From Cedecea colo (lineage in GTDB: Bacteria > Pseudomonadota > Gammaproteobacteria > Enterobacterales > Enterobacteriaceae): 64,000 nucleotides of DNA. The notes beneath the pieces were generated by a model. It was given only the letters and a program-made list of their open reading frames with translations, was not told the origin of the DNA and searched no databases. Location: assembly GCF_011808225.1 (NCBI RefSeq), contig NZ_SOYS01000002.1, positions 62,001 through 126,000 of the forward strand, given 5' to 3'. The position numbers were made by a program, and so were the translations under genes. Positions 9,899-18,832 of the stretch are shown in pieces. Every line of letters begins with the position of its first letter. Positions within the stretch are counted from its first letter, which is position 1.

Positions 9899-11494
9899 AT
9901 GCAGACCGCACAACGTATCGTTAAGAGATATCTACGCAGACGCCTTATTGTCTGTGCTGCTATGGCCGTGCTGGTGCTCTTCCTGACGCTTATCGTGCGA
10001 TACGTCGCTGAACGCAATCTCAACGAGCAGCGAATGCTGGCCTTCAGCACGCGCACTATCGCCACGCTTGAAAGCGTTCTTGCTCCGCTGGACGATATCG
10101 GTGCGGATGTCGTCCAGCTTGTCGGTACGCCCTGCGAAACCGCACAGCTCAGCATTCGTGAACACGCAGCCCGGATGCAGACCCTAAGATCCATCGCCTT
10201 GATTAAAGATGGGGTGCTGTATTGTTCGAGCATCTTTGGCCCCCGGAACGTTCCTGTTTCACAGCTTCAATCTCGCCTGCCGGCCTCGTCGCCTCTCCTG
10301 CTGCTTTCCACTGACAGCTCATTGCTTAAAGGCTCCCCGGTGCTGGTTTCCTGGCATCCGCTGGACAACAGCGGCCGGGATGGCGTAATGGAAGTTGTAA
10401 ACATTGAGATGCTGACGGGCCTGATGTTTGAACCCGAGCGGCCCTGGGTAACACGCGCCGTGCTCAACGTGGCCGGCTCGCATCTGGAGCATGGAAAAGG
10501 TTTACTTACGCATGTGAGCGTTGAGCGCGGGCTGGTCAGCCGGCAAATAGCGTCGGAGAAATTTCCGTTTTCCGTTACCACCATTGGCCCGTCTGCCGGA
10601 GATTTGGCGTTAAAAAATCTGCCAGCGCAGCTTCCGCTGGCGCTGATCCTTAGCATGCTTATCGGTTATATCACCTGGCTTGCTACGGCAAACCGCATGA
10701 GTTTTTCCTGGGAGATTAACCTCGGCCTTGCGTCGCGGGAGTTTGAGGTCTTCTGTCAGCCGCTGCTGAATGCGCGAAATCTGCAGTGTACGGGCGTGGA
10801 ATTGCTGCTGCGCTGGAACAACCCGCGTCAGGGATGGATATCGCCTGAAGTGTTTATTCCCCTTGCCGAACAACAGAATTTAATCGCGCCGTTAACGCGC
10901 TTCGTGCTGGATGAAACCGTGCGGCATCTGGATATGTTCCCGCAATCTCGCGACTTCCATATCGGCATTAACGTGGCGGCCAGCCACTTCCACAACGGCG
11001 AAATTATTGACGACCTGAAGCGCCACTGGTTCCCGTCACAGGCCATTCAGCAGCTCGTGCTGGAGTTAACCGAGCGCGATGCACTGCCGGATGTCGACTA
11101 TCGCGTGGTGCGTGATTTGCACGGGCTGGGCATCGCTCTGGCAATTGATGATTTCGGCACCGGGCAGAGTTCGCTGACCTACCTTGAAACGCTAAATCCT
11201 GACGTGCTGAAAATTGATAAATCATTCACGGCAGCAATTGGTACGGATGCGGTAAACTCAACGGTGACTGATATTATTATCTCGCTGGCGCAGCGCCTGG
11301 GGATCTCTCTGGTGGCGGAAGGCGTGGAAACACCGCAGCAGGCAGAGTATCTGCGCAACCACGGTGTGAATGTTTTGCAAGGCTATTTGTACGCACGGCC
11401 TATGCCGTTAAAAGCGTTCCCGCTCTGGCTTGAGGGCCGCGATCCGCCTCCTCACCATAATGGTCAAGCTGTTCCGGCGTTACCGCTGCGCTGA
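9899..11494 (+). CDS. pdeD: Cyclic-di-GMP phosphodiesterase PdeD (CSS-EAL)
   Basis: A 531-residue membrane-bound c-di-GMP phosphodiesterase. An N-terminal transmembrane helix (about 22-40), a periplasmic CSS-type sensor domain and a second helix (about 240-262) precede a cytoplasmic EAL domain. The EAL motif reads ELLLRW, and the other catalytic residues are present in INVAASHF, ELTERD, AIDDFGTG, LKIDKSF and VAEGVET. The CSS cysteines appear in GTPCETA and YCSS. In E. coli these cysteines form a DsbA-controlled disulfide that restrains the enzyme. Its stop codon abuts the yoaE stop codon of the opposite strand with no gap. Confidence 0.93.
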   Translation: MQTAQRIVKRYLRRRLIVCAAMAVLVLFLTLIVRYVAERNLNEQRMLAFSTRTIATLESVLAPLDDIGADVVQLVGTPCETAQLSIREHAARMQTLRSIALIKDGVLYCSSIFGPRNVPVSQLQSRLPASSPLLLLSTDSSLLKGSPVLVSWHPLDNSGRDGVMEVVNIEMLTGLMFEPERPWVTRAVLNVAGSHLEHGKGLLTHVSVERGLVSRQIASEKFPFSVTTIGPSAGDLALKNLPAQLPLALILSMLIGYITWLATANRMSFSWEINLGLASREFEVFCQPLLNARNLQCTGVELLLRWNNPRQGWISPEVFIPLAEQQNLIAPLTRFVLDETVRHLDMFPQSRDFHIGINVAASHFHNGEIIDDLKRHWFPSQAIQQLVLELTERDALPDVDYRVVRDLHGLGIALAIDDFGTGQSSLTYLETLNPDVLKIDKSFTAAIGTDAVNSTVTDIIISLAQRLGISLVAEGVETPQQAEYLRNHGVNVLQGYLYARPMPLKAFPLWLEGRDPPPHHNGQAVPALPLR

Positions 11495-13054
11495 TTACTC
11501 TTCTTCATCCTGACGGGGATCGTGCTCTTTTACGACGCGAACCAGGTCCACGCGGTAATCGTTAGCTTCCACAATCTGGACGCTCAGCGGGGCAAACTCA
11601 ATTACATCACCCTGTTTCGGGATCTGACCGTTAACTGCGATCAAAAGACCCGCAATAGAAGCAATGTCCTCTTCGTCATTGACCAGGGTATTGATATCCA
11701 GATGCTGCTGCAAAGCGTGCAGATCGGTTGAGCCTTTCACCAGCCAGCCGTCGCCATCACGAACAATTTCCGGCGTTTCATCGGCATCCGGGAACTCTCC
11801 GGCAATCGCTTCCAGCACGTCCAGCGGCGTGACCAGGCCCTGCACCACGCCAAATTCGTTGTTGACGATAACAAAGCTACCGCGGGCACGACGCAGTACG
11901 CCCAGCAGGTTAATTGGGTCCAGCGTTTCCGGCACCACGATTACCGGCGTCCGGGAAGCAACGGCCGTCACGTCCACACCTTTGTCGAGCGCCACCAGCA
12001 GCTCTTTAGCGCGCACAATGCCGATGATTTCATCCAGCTCGCCGCGACACACCGGGAACAGACTGTGTGGAGATTCCAGAAGCTGCTCGCGGATCTCTTC
12101 GACAGATTTTTGCGCATCGACCCAGGAAATTTCACCGCGTGGGGTCATGATGCTGCGCAACGAACGCGAGGCCAGCGTCAGCACGCCGTTAATCATGTAG
12201 CGTTCTTCAGCCGCAAAGGCTTCCGCTTCAATCGGCGTAATGGTTTTGCTCTCGTCACGCTCGACACGTTCCTGACGTTTGCCGTTCATCAGGCGCAGGA
12301 TCGCATCGGCGGTACGGGCACGCAGCGGAACATTTGACTGATGACGAATAAAATTATGCCGCGCAATCTGGTTGAACAGTTCGATAATGATGGAGAAGCC
12401 GATAGCCGCATACAGATAGCCTTTCGGAATATGGAAGCCGAAACCCTCTGCTACAAGGCTAAGACCAATCATCAACAGGAAGCTCAGGCAAAGCACCACG
12501 ACCGTAGGATGCTGGTTGACGAAGTTCGTCAGCGGCCTTGAGGCCAGCAGCATGACACCCATCGCAATAACGACCGCGGCCATCATTACCGGCAGGTGGT
12601 TGACCATACCCACAGCGGTAATCACCGCATCAAGCGAGAACACCGCGTCCAGGACGACAATCTGCAGCACGACAACCCAGAAGCTGGCATAGCCTTTTCC
12701 GTGACCGTCGCCATGCTGGCGATTTTCCAGCCGCTCATGCAATTCCGTCGTGGCTTTAAACAGCAGGAAGATCCCCCCGACCAGCATGATCAAATCACGC
12801 CCGGAGAAGGCCTTATCCATTACGCTGAACAGCGGTTGGGTGAGCGTCACCATCCATGAGATTAATGACAGCAAACCGAGTCGCATTACCAGAGCAAGGG
12901 ATAAACCGATAATTCGCGCTTTATCCCGCTGTTTTGGCGGTAGTTTATCCGCAAGGATGGCGATAAACACCAGGTTATCGATACCCAGCACGATCTCCAG
13001 CACGACAAGCGTCAGCAAGCCCACCCAAATCTGGGGGTCGATTAAGAATTCCAT
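11495..13054 (-). CDS. yoaE: TerC-family membrane protein YoaE with CBS and CorC_HlyC domains
   Basis: A 519-residue inner-membrane protein. The first half is a TerC-like bundle of about seven helices with the paired acidic motifs [10 protein letters not shown] and [10 protein letters not shown]. Then come two CBS domains ([23 protein letters not shown]) and a C-terminal transporter-associated CorC_HlyC domain. Paralogues are YegH and YgdQ. TerC relatives have been linked to metal export, but the substrate of YoaE is not known. The gene has a long, apparently structured leader and shares no space with convergent pdeD. Confidence 0.93.
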   Translation of the reverse strand: MEFLIDPQIWVGLLTLVVLEIVLGIDNLVFIAILADKLPPKQRDKARIIGLSLALVMRLGLLSLISWMVTLTQPLFSVMDKAFSGRDLIMLVGGIFLLFKATTELHERLENRQHGDGHGKGYASFWVVVLQIVVLDAVFSLDAVITAVGMVNHLPVMMAAVVIAMGVMLLASRPLTNFVNQHPTVVVLCLSFLLMIGLSLVAEGFGFHIPKGYLYAAIGFSIIIELFNQIARHNFIRHQSNVPLRARTADAILRLMNGKRQERVERDESKTITPIEAEAFAAEERYMINGVLTLASRSLRSIMTPRGEISWVDAQKSVEEIREQLLESPHSLFPVCRGELDEIIGIVRAKELLVALDKGVDVTAVASRTPVIVVPETLDPINLLGVLRRARGSFVIVNNEFGVVQGLVTPLDVLEAIAGEFPDADETPEIVRDGDGWLVKGSTDLHALQQHLDINTLVNDEEDIASIAGLLIAVNGQIPKQGDVIEFAPLSVQIVEANDYRVDLVRVVKEHDPRQDEEE

Positions 13055-13245
13055 GACAGGCTCCTGCAGCCGGAATGGCTAAACGGCACCACGGGATTTG
13101 CGGGCGCGATACTTTGGCTGGAATGGGTAAACGGACGGGAAAGGTCGCGTTGCTGGACTATGGCTTCAGTCCGGAAAGTGAAAAGACGTCGGTGACGGTC
13201 CATACGGTGGGCTACAGCCCTCTACTCCCTGGTAATTAAACAAGA
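13055..13245 (-). promoter_or_regulatory. Promoter and long structured 5' leader of yoaE
   Basis: On the minus strand a TTGCAA and GATAAT pair spaced 16 bases (about 13249-13276) would start RNA roughly 185 bases before the yoaE ATG. The leader begins with a GGGAGTAG motif followed by a GGGCT/AGCCC hairpin (about 13210-13228). It continues GC-rich with several potential stems and ends in the ribosome binding site CAGGAG. GGGAGTAG is also a hallmark of yybP-ykoY manganese riboswitches, one of which lies 4 kb away before mntP. The rest of that consensus is not clearly present here, so a riboswitch is only a suggestion. Confidence 0.4.
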
Positions 13246-13363
13246 GCTCAACATTATCAGAGCAAAAGCGTCTTTTGCAAAGATTTACCTGTCTTTGCAA
13301 TTTTTCTGCAACCTGTAGCGGTCATATTCTGCGCTGTAGCTGGCTGAAGCCATAACAAAGTTA

Positions 13364-13413
13364 AATTACGGATGTTCATCACAAAAATTATTTTTTCACT
13401 GTCTAAAATAATT
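13364..13413 (+). promoter_or_regulatory. CRP-like and Mlc-like sites of the man operon
   Basis: ATTATTTT and AAAATAAT arms around ten bases (13387-13412) fit the AT-rich palindrome bound by the repressor Mlc. A CRP-like site with one good half (TCACA, 13377-13383 and flank) sits just upstream. In E. coli manXYZ is activated by CRP-cAMP and repressed by Mlc. Assignment here is by motif and position. Confidence 0.5.
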
Positions 13414-13499
13414 CAGGTAAATGGTTCAATTCTTCTTAACCCTTTATCTGAATCGATTCAAGCCATAGGGGCAGATGTACAAAACACAGGAGGTAGCGG

Positions 13500-14462
13500 G
13501 TGACTATTGCTATTGTCATAGGCACACACGGCTGGGCGGCGGAGCAACTGCTGAAAACCGCCGAAATGCTATTAGGCGAACAGGAAAACGTTGGCTGGAT
13601 AGATTTCGTTCCCGGTGAAAATGCCGAAACGTTAATCGAAAAATACAACGCGCAGCTGGCGAATCTGGACACCGGTAAAGGTGTACTGTTTCTCGTCGAT
13701 ACCTGGGGCGGCAGCCCTTTCAATGCGGCAAGCCGTATTGTCGTCGATAAAGAGCATTACGAGGTCGTGGCCGGGGTTAATATTCCGATGCTGGTCGAGA
13801 CGCTGATGGCGCGTGATGACAATCCCTCCTTTGACGAGCTGGTAGCGCTGGCGGTAGAAACGGGTCGCGAAGGCGTTAAGGCCCTGAAGGCTAAACCCGT
13901 CGAAAAAGCAGCACCCGTTGCGGCAGCGCCAAAAGCCGCAGCGCCGGCCAAGCCAATGGGTCCAAACGATTACATGAATATCGGCCTTGCGCGTATCGAT
14001 GATCGTTTAATTCACGGCCAGGTCGCTACCCGCTGGACCAAAGAAACCAACGTAACCCGCATTATCGTCGTCAGTGATGAAGTGGCAGCCGATACCGTAA
14101 GGAAAACGCTGCTGACGCAGGTTGCTCCTCCTGGCGTTACCGCACACGTGGTGGACGTCGCTAAAATGATCCGCGTTTACAACAACCCGAAATATGCAGG
14201 CGATCGAGTGATGCTGCTCTTTACGAACCCGACCGACGTCGAGCGCATCGTAGAAGGCGGCGTGAGAATCACTTCTGTCAATATCGGCGGCATGGCGTTC
14301 CGCCAGGGCAAGACCCAGGTGAATAACGCTATTTCAGTCGATGAAAAAGATATTGCAGCCTTTAAGAAGCTGAACGAGCGCGGCATTGAGCTTGAAGCCC
14401 GTAAGGTCTCTACCGATCAAAAACTGAAAATGATGGATCTGATCGCGAAGGTGAAAAGCTAA
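13500..14462 (+). CDS. manX: PTS mannose transporter subunit IIAB ManX
   Basis: Cytoplasmic phosphotransfer subunit of the mannose/glucose/glucosamine PTS. The IIA domain carries His10 (IGTHGWAAE), the acceptor from HPr. An Ala-Pro-rich linker at about 135-154 joins it to the IIB domain with His172 (IDDRLIHGQ), which phosphorylates the sugar. Length is 320 residues against 323 in E. coli, the difference lying in the linker. The GTG at 13500 has an AGGAGG ribosome binding site six bases upstream. It is first in manXYZ. The mRNA is an SgrS target in E. coli. Confidence 0.97.
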   Translation: MTIAIVIGTHGWAAEQLLKTAEMLLGEQENVGWIDFVPGENAETLIEKYNAQLANLDTGKGVLFLVDTWGGSPFNAASRIVVDKEHYEVVAGVNIPMLVETLMARDDNPSFDELVALAVETGREGVKALKAKPVEKAAPVAAAPKAAAPAKPMGPNDYMNIGLARIDDRLIHGQVATRWTKETNVTRIIVVSDEVAADTVRKTLLTQVAPPGVTAHVVDVAKMIRVYNNPKYAGDRVMLLFTNPTDVERIVEGGVRITSVNIGGMAFRQGKTQVNNAISVDEKDIAAFKKLNERGIELEARKVSTDQKLKMMDLIAKVKS

Positions 14463-14538
14463 ATTCGCAGCCCGGATTTGCCTGACCTACTTTTTGCTCA
14501 GTTTTTACACTTAAGTCATACGTTTAAGGAGAAGTACA

Positions 14539-15339
14539 ATGGAGATTACCACTCTTCAGATTGTGCTGGTGTTCATCGTAGCCTGTATTGCCGGTATGGA
14601 ATCGGTCCTTGATGAATTTCAGTTCCACCGCCCGCTTGTCGCCTGTACGCTAATTGGTCTCGTACTGGGCGATATGAAAACCGGTATTATTATCGGCGGT
14701 ACGCTCGAAATGATCGCGCTGGGCTGGATGAACATCGGTGCCGCCGTGGCGCCGGATGCCGCTCTCGCGTCCATTATTTCAACCATTCTGGTTATAGCCG
14801 GACATCAGGGCATCGGCTCTGGTATCGCCCTGGCTATTCCGCTGGCCGCCGCAGGCCAGGTACTAACCATTATCGTTCGTACTATTACCGTTGGTTTCCA
14901 GCACGCGGCGGATAAAGCTGCCGAAAATGGCAACCTCACGGCGCTTTCCTGGATCCACGTCTCCTCCCTGTTCCTGCAGGCAATGCGTATCGCCATCCCG
15001 GCGGTTATCGTGGCAATTTCTGTCGGTACCAGCGAAGTTCAGAACATGCTGAACGCCATTCCTGAGGTGGTAACCAGCGGCCTGAATATCGCTGGCGGCA
15101 TGATCGTCGTTGTTGGTTACGCTATGGTTATCAACATGATGCGTGCTGGCTACCTGATGCCGTTCTTCTATCTGGGCTTCGTGACCGCCGCGTTTACCGA
15201 GTTCAACCTCGTTGCTTTGGGTGTGATTGGCGCCGTAATGGCCATCCTGTATATCCAACTGAGCCCGAAATACAACCGTTCCGCAGGTGCTCCGGCACAG
15301 GCTGCTGGTTCTAACGACCTCGATAACGAATTAGATTAA
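14539..15339 (+). CDS. manY: PTS mannose transporter subunit IIC ManY
   Basis: Membrane channel subunit of the mannose PTS, 266 residues, with several hydrophobic helices starting at the N-terminus (TTLQIVLVFIVACIAGMESV) and the IIC signature GGTLEMIALGWMNIGAAVAPD. With ManZ it forms the translocation unit that receives sugar and passes it to the IIB domain of ManX. It lies 76 bases after manX, with AAGGAGAAG before the ATG. It is also the lambda DNA entry factor in E. coli. Confidence 0.96.
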   Translation: MEITTLQIVLVFIVACIAGMESVLDEFQFHRPLVACTLIGLVLGDMKTGIIIGGTLEMIALGWMNIGAAVAPDAALASIISTILVIAGHQGIGSGIALAIPLAAAGQVLTIIVRTITVGFQHAADKAAENGNLTALSWIHVSSLFLQAMRIAIPAVIVAISVGTSEVQNMLNAIPEVVTSGLNIAGGMIVVVGYAMVINMMRAGYLMPFFYLGFVTAAFTEFNLVALGVIGAVMAILYIQLSPKYNRSAGAPAQAAGSNDLDNELD

Positions 15340-15351
15340 TAGGTGAGCGAA

Positions 15352-16206
15352 ATGGTTGATACCACCAAAACAACGACTACCGAGAAGAAACTTACTCCGG
15401 GCGATATTCGCGGCGTGTTCATGCGTTCAAACCTCTTCCAGGGGTCATGGAACTTCGAACGTATGCAGGCGCTGGGCTTCTGCTTCTCTATGATCCCGGC
15501 CATCAAACGCCTGTATCCTGAGAACAACGACGCGCGCAAACAGGCGATTAAACGTCACCTGGAATTCTTTAACACCCATCCGTATGTTGCAGCGCCAGTG
15601 CTGGGCGTTACGCTTGCGATGGAAGAACAGCGTGCGAACGGCGCTGAAATCGACGATGGTGCCATCAACGGTATCAAAGTTGGTCTGATGGGGCCGCTGG
15701 CAGGCGTGGGCGATCCAATTTTCTGGGGCACCGTGCGTCCTGTATTCGCCGCGCTGGGCGCCGGGATTGCCATGAGCGGCAGCCTGCTGGGTCCGCTGCT
15801 GTTCTTTATCCTGTTTAACGCCGTGCGTTTGCTGACCCGCTACTACGGTGTGGCATACGGTTACCGTAAAGGTATTGATATCGTTAAGGATATGGGCGGC
15901 GGCTTCCTGCAGAAATTGACCGAGGGGGCATCTATTCTTGGCCTCTTTGTGATGGGGGCGCTGGTCAACAAGTGGACGCACGTTAACATACCGCTGGTGG
16001 TGTCGAAAATTACCGACCAGACCGGTGCGGTTAAAGTCACTACCGTACAAACCATTCTCGATCAGCTGATGCCGGGCCTGGTGCCGCTGCTGCTGACCTT
16101 CGCCTGTATGTGGCTGCTGCGTAAGAAAGTCAATGCGCTGTGGATAATCATGGGCTTCTTCGTCATCGGTATTGTTGGTTATGCTATCGGCCTGCTGGGC
16201 CTGTAA
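15352..16206 (+). CDS. manZ: PTS mannose transporter subunit IID ManZ
   Basis: IID component of the mannose PTS, 284 residues, with a large cytoplasmic N-terminal part (RSNLFQGSWNFERMQALGFC) and hydrophobic segments near the C-terminus. I placed the start at the ATG 15352, seven bases after AGGTGAG. A GTG at 15343 would add three residues and overlaps that ribosome binding site. The spacing of 12 bases from manY implies one transcript. It is followed by the tandem terminator/repeat array. Confidence 0.96.
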   Translation: MVDTTKTTTTEKKLTPGDIRGVFMRSNLFQGSWNFERMQALGFCFSMIPAIKRLYPENNDARKQAIKRHLEFFNTHPYVAAPVLGVTLAMEEQRANGAEIDDGAINGIKVGLMGPLAGVGDPIFWGTVRPVFAALGAGIAMSGSLLGPLLFFILFNAVRLLTRYYGVAYGYRKGIDIVKDMGGGFLQKLTEGASILGLFVMGALVNKWTHVNIPLVVSKITDQTGAVKVTTVQTILDQLMPGLVPLLLTFACMWLLRKKVNALWIIMGFFVIGIVGYAIGLLGL

Positions 16207-16220
16207 GTCGCTTTCCTGTA

Positions 16221-16529
16221 AACCGGGGCGTTGCCCCGGTTACAGTGTCGGCCACCCGAAAACGTGGTTTTCAGATGGCCGGGATAAACCAGAAGACAAT
16301 ATTCTTTGGGTTTGTCAGGACTGGCTTCAGTACTTTATGGCTGAAGAAAGCATGAAGGTTCTGACCGGGGCGCTGCCCCGGTTTATTCAGTGTCGGCCAC
16401 CCGAAAACGTGGTTTTCAGATGGCCGGGATAAACCAGAAGACAATATTCTTTGGGTTTGTCAGGATTGGCTGCAGTACTTTATGGCTGAAGAAAGCATGA
16501 AGGTTCTGACCGGGGCGCTGCCCCGGTTT
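16221..16529 (+). repeat. Tandem array: three terminator hairpins separated by two copies of a 123-nt structured spacer
   Basis: Three near-identical hairpins (CCGGGGC/GCCCCGG stems at 16221-16241, 16364-16384 and 16509-16529) alternate with two spacers that differ at two internal bases plus the first few bases. The unit is 142-145 bases. Each spacer holds a GGCCA/TGGCC and GAAAAC/GTTTTC stem-loop (about 16249-16279 and 16396-16426), followed by GGGATAAACCAGAAG. The first hairpin probably terminates manXYZ. The spacer is related to the element at 50378-50500. There is no open reading frame of note. Confidence 0.85.
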
Positions 16530-16559
16530 GTTATTGGTGGGTAAGGACGTGGAGTTGCC

Positions 16560-17018
16560 ATGACGTTAACGGATGTCGTACTGCTGGTATTTATTGTTCT
16601 GCTGCTGGGTTGGGCAATCTATGACGAGTTCTTGATGGACAGGTTGAAAGGCAAAACGCGCCTGGCTATTCCCCTTCTGCGCCGCAACCGCATCGACAGC
16701 ACCATCTTTGTTTTTCTGGTCGGGATCCTCATTTATAACAACGTCACCACCAACGGAACTGCGATAACCACATGGTTATTATCCGCGCTGGCGTTGATTG
16801 CCGTTTATCTGTCATGGATTCGCCAGCCTAAGTTGTTGTTCAAAAATGATGGTTTTTTCTTTGCCAGCGTCTGGATCCGCTATTCCCGAATAAAAGAGAT
16901 GAATTTATCTGAGGATGGCGTGCTGGTGATGCAATTAGAACAGCGCCGCCTGCTTGTCCGCGTCAGGAATATAGACGACCTGGAAAGGATTTATAAACTT
17001 CTTGTTGTAACTCAATAG
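16560..17018 (+). CDS. yobD: UPF0266 membrane protein YobD
   Basis: A 152-residue inner-membrane protein of unknown function. Three hydrophobic segments occupy about 5-22, 45-62 and 68-86 (for example [19 protein letters not shown]). The conserved C-terminal part reads [32 protein letters not shown] and is probably cytoplasmic. It matches E. coli YobD over its whole length. A GGAG ribosome binding site precedes the ATG. It lies downstream of the repeat array, so it likely has its own promoter. Confidence 0.92.
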   Translation: MTLTDVVLLVFIVLLLGWAIYDEFLMDRLKGKTRLAIPLLRRNRIDSTIFVFLVGILIYNNVTTNGTAITTWLLSALALIAVYLSWIRQPKLLFKNDGFFFASVWIRYSRIKEMNLSEDGVLVMQLEQRRLLVRVRNIDDLERIYKLLVVTQ

Positions 17019-17137
17019 GTTAAAAAGATAGCAATCTCTATATTTTTTAACCAATTTGCCGAATTAAAAACATAGCCAAAGCTATTTCCGGCTATTCTCT
17101 GCGCTTATTTATTAACGTTTTGATTACTTTTCTAATT

Positions 17138-17160
17138 AAATAACAATCGTTATCATTTGC
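17138..17160. promoter_or_regulatory. Fur-type operator in the mntP promoter region
   Basis: AATAACAATCGTTATCATTT approximates the Fur box (GATAATGATAATCATTATC). It lies just upstream of a likely promoter (TATGTT near 17203-17208) and of the mntP riboswitch. mntP is reported to respond to Fur and MntR in E. coli. The rest of the 17019-17220 stretch is AT-rich with no gene. Confidence 0.5.
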
Positions 17161-17220
17161 AGGATTAAGCCTCAATATCAATTATTGTTTTATCTTCAAA
17201 AAATATGTTAAGGTTGCGCC

Positions 17221-17390
17221 CGTCGTTGGGGAGTAGCCGATTTTCACAGCAGTGAAAATGTACATGTCAACATACTCGTTCTAAGAACGTGGCGTGTACG
17301 ACTCAGTTATGAGTAGGCGAGACCATAGGCACGTAACCATCGAACGTTGGGGATGGGCGACGTGTATATGGATATTACCCAACTGAGGCG
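17221..17390 (+). ncRNA. yybP-ykoY manganese riboswitch of mntP
   Basis: The leader opens with CGTCG then TTGGGGAGTAGCC and contains GGCGAGACC about 95 bases later, the two conserved loops of this riboswitch class. It closes with GGGCGACG, which pairs with the opening CGTCG (P1). Strong inner stems include TTTTCAC/GTGAAAA and GTTCT/AGAAC. It ends at the mntP ribosome binding region (TGAGGCG). The class senses Mn2+ and in E. coli lifts translation of mntP. Confidence 0.93.
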
Positions 17391-17395
17391 CTGTA

Positions 17396-17962
17396 ATGAA
17401 TCTCTCCGCAACTCTCCTTCTCGCATTTGGCATGTCGATGGATGCTTTTGCAGCATCAATCGGGAAAGGTGCCTCGCTTCATAAACCCAGATTTTCAGAA
17501 GCGCTCCGCACGGGCCTTATTTTCGGCGTCATTGAAACCCTTACTCCGCTTATCGGCTGGTGCCTTGGCCTGCTGGCAAGCCAGGTGGTGCTGGAATGGA
17601 ACCATTGGGTGGCCTTTATCCTGCTGGTTTTCCTTGGCGGAAGAATGCTTATCGAGGGAGTTCGGGGCGGCGAGGCAGAGGATGCACCGAAGCTGCAGCG
17701 TCACGGGTTCTGGCTTTTAGTCACCACCGCCATTGCCACCAGCCTGGACGCCATGGCGGTTGGGGTTGGTCTGGCATTCCTGCAGGTGAACATCATCGAA
17801 ACCGCGCTGGCGATTGGCTGCGCCACGATGATAATGTCCACGCTGGGCATGATGGTTGGCCGTTTTATCGGCCCGATGCTGGGTAAACGCGCCGAGATCC
17901 TCGGTGGCCTGGTATTAATCGGCATTGGCTGCCAGATTCTGTACGGCCATTTTTATCCTTAA
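17396..17962 (+). CDS. mntP: Manganese efflux pump MntP
   Basis: Exports excess Mn2+ across the inner membrane. The 188-residue protein has six hydrophobic helices arranged as two similar halves, with acidic residues in transmembrane positions ([15 protein letters not shown] and [13 protein letters not shown]). It matches E. coli MntP throughout. Control should be by the Mn2+ riboswitch directly upstream and by the Fur/MntR promoter region. The gene is convergent with rlmA, one base apart. Confidence 0.96.
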   Translation: MNLSATLLLAFGMSMDAFAASIGKGASLHKPRFSEALRTGLIFGVIETLTPLIGWCLGLLASQVVLEWNHWVAFILLVFLGGRMLIEGVRGGEAEDAPKLQRHGFWLLVTTAIATSLDAMAVGVGLAFLQVNIIETALAIGCATMIMSTLGMMVGRFIGPMLGKRAEILGGLVLIGIGCQILYGHFYP

Positions 17963-17963
17963 G

Positions 17964-18770
17964 CTATCCCTCGCGTCGCCAGACCCGCACCACAAAGTCG
18001 GTTTCACAGGCAAACGCCGTTTCTGCTTTCAGCGCCTCCCATATTTCCGGGCGCGCACGCCAGGCAAACGGCGTCATTTGTAATAGCGCCACGGCTTCTT
18101 CTCCCTTAAGCGTCATCGGCCAGCCAATCTGTAGGGTCTGCTCCTGCGTAAAGCCGGGCAGCGATTCAACCTCTTCCGAATGCAATAAAACGTCCTGATA
18201 GAGTAAACCTTTTAGCTGCATCAGATGGCGCGGGCCGGGCGTGCCGGTAATGACCACGCCGCCAGGTTTGACTACACGCGCCAGCTCTTCGGCCTTGCAC
18301 GGAGCAAAGATTCGTACTACGGCATCCAGGCTACCGTCATCAAACGGCAAACGATGGCTGGAAGCGACGCAAAAATGCACCTGAGGATAGCGCTTAGCCG
18401 CATAGCGAATCGCCACTTTTGAAACATCCAGTCCCCAGATATTTTCCGTAAGCCCTGTTAACGCCCCGGCAAATCCAGCGGTGTAATACCCTTCTCCACA
18501 ACCGATATCCAGCAGCTTTTCCGGCGCGAAACGCGTCAGAATCTGACAAATAGCATCGCGCAGCGGCTGGTAATGCCCCGCATCAAGGAATGCCCGGCGG
18601 GCCTGCATCATCTCAGCGCTGTCGCCCGGATCTTTGGAGTGCTTATGCTGTACCGGCAGCAGATTCACGTAGCCTTCTTTCGCCTTGTCGAACCGGTGTC
18701 CCTGCGGACAAACAAAACTTTTTTCCTCAGCGGCAAGGGAGGAATGGCAAAGCGGGCAGAGATAGGACAT
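17964..18770 (-). CDS. rlmA: 23S rRNA (guanine(745)-N(1))-methyltransferase RlmA
   Basis: Methylates N1 of G745 in 23S rRNA using S-adenosylmethionine. The N-terminal zinc knuckle is visible as CPLC, then CPQGH (Cys5, Cys8, Cys21, His25). The Rossmann SAM-binding motif [11 protein letters not shown] and the conserved [11 protein letters not shown] and [17 protein letters not shown] segments are intact. The ATG at 18770 has GGAG five bases upstream and gives 268 residues against 269 in E. coli. An upstream ATG at 18785 adds five unsupported residues. Confidence 0.95.
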   Translation of the reverse strand: MSYLCPLCHSSLAAEEKSFVCPQGHRFDKAKEGYVNLLPVQHKHSKDPGDSAEMMQARRAFLDAGHYQPLRDAICQILTRFAPEKLLDIGCGEGYYTAGFAGALTGLTENIWGLDVSKVAIRYAAKRYPQVHFCVASSHRLPFDDGSLDAVVRIFAPCKAEELARVVKPGGVVITGTPGPRHLMQLKGLLYQDVLLHSEEVESLPGFTQEQTLQIGWPMTLKGEEAVALLQMTPFAWRARPEIWEALKAETAFACETDFVVRVWRREG

Positions 18771-18832
18771 GGTGACTCCGGGCAACTATAGAGAACGCAA
18801 GTGTAACGCTTACGCTCCGCCACGAAAAGCGG

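Noticed and set aside
16221..16529. Regularly spaced repeats that might be a CRISPR array
   Set aside because: The spacers are almost identical to each other and the repeated units are terminator hairpins; no cas genes are present.
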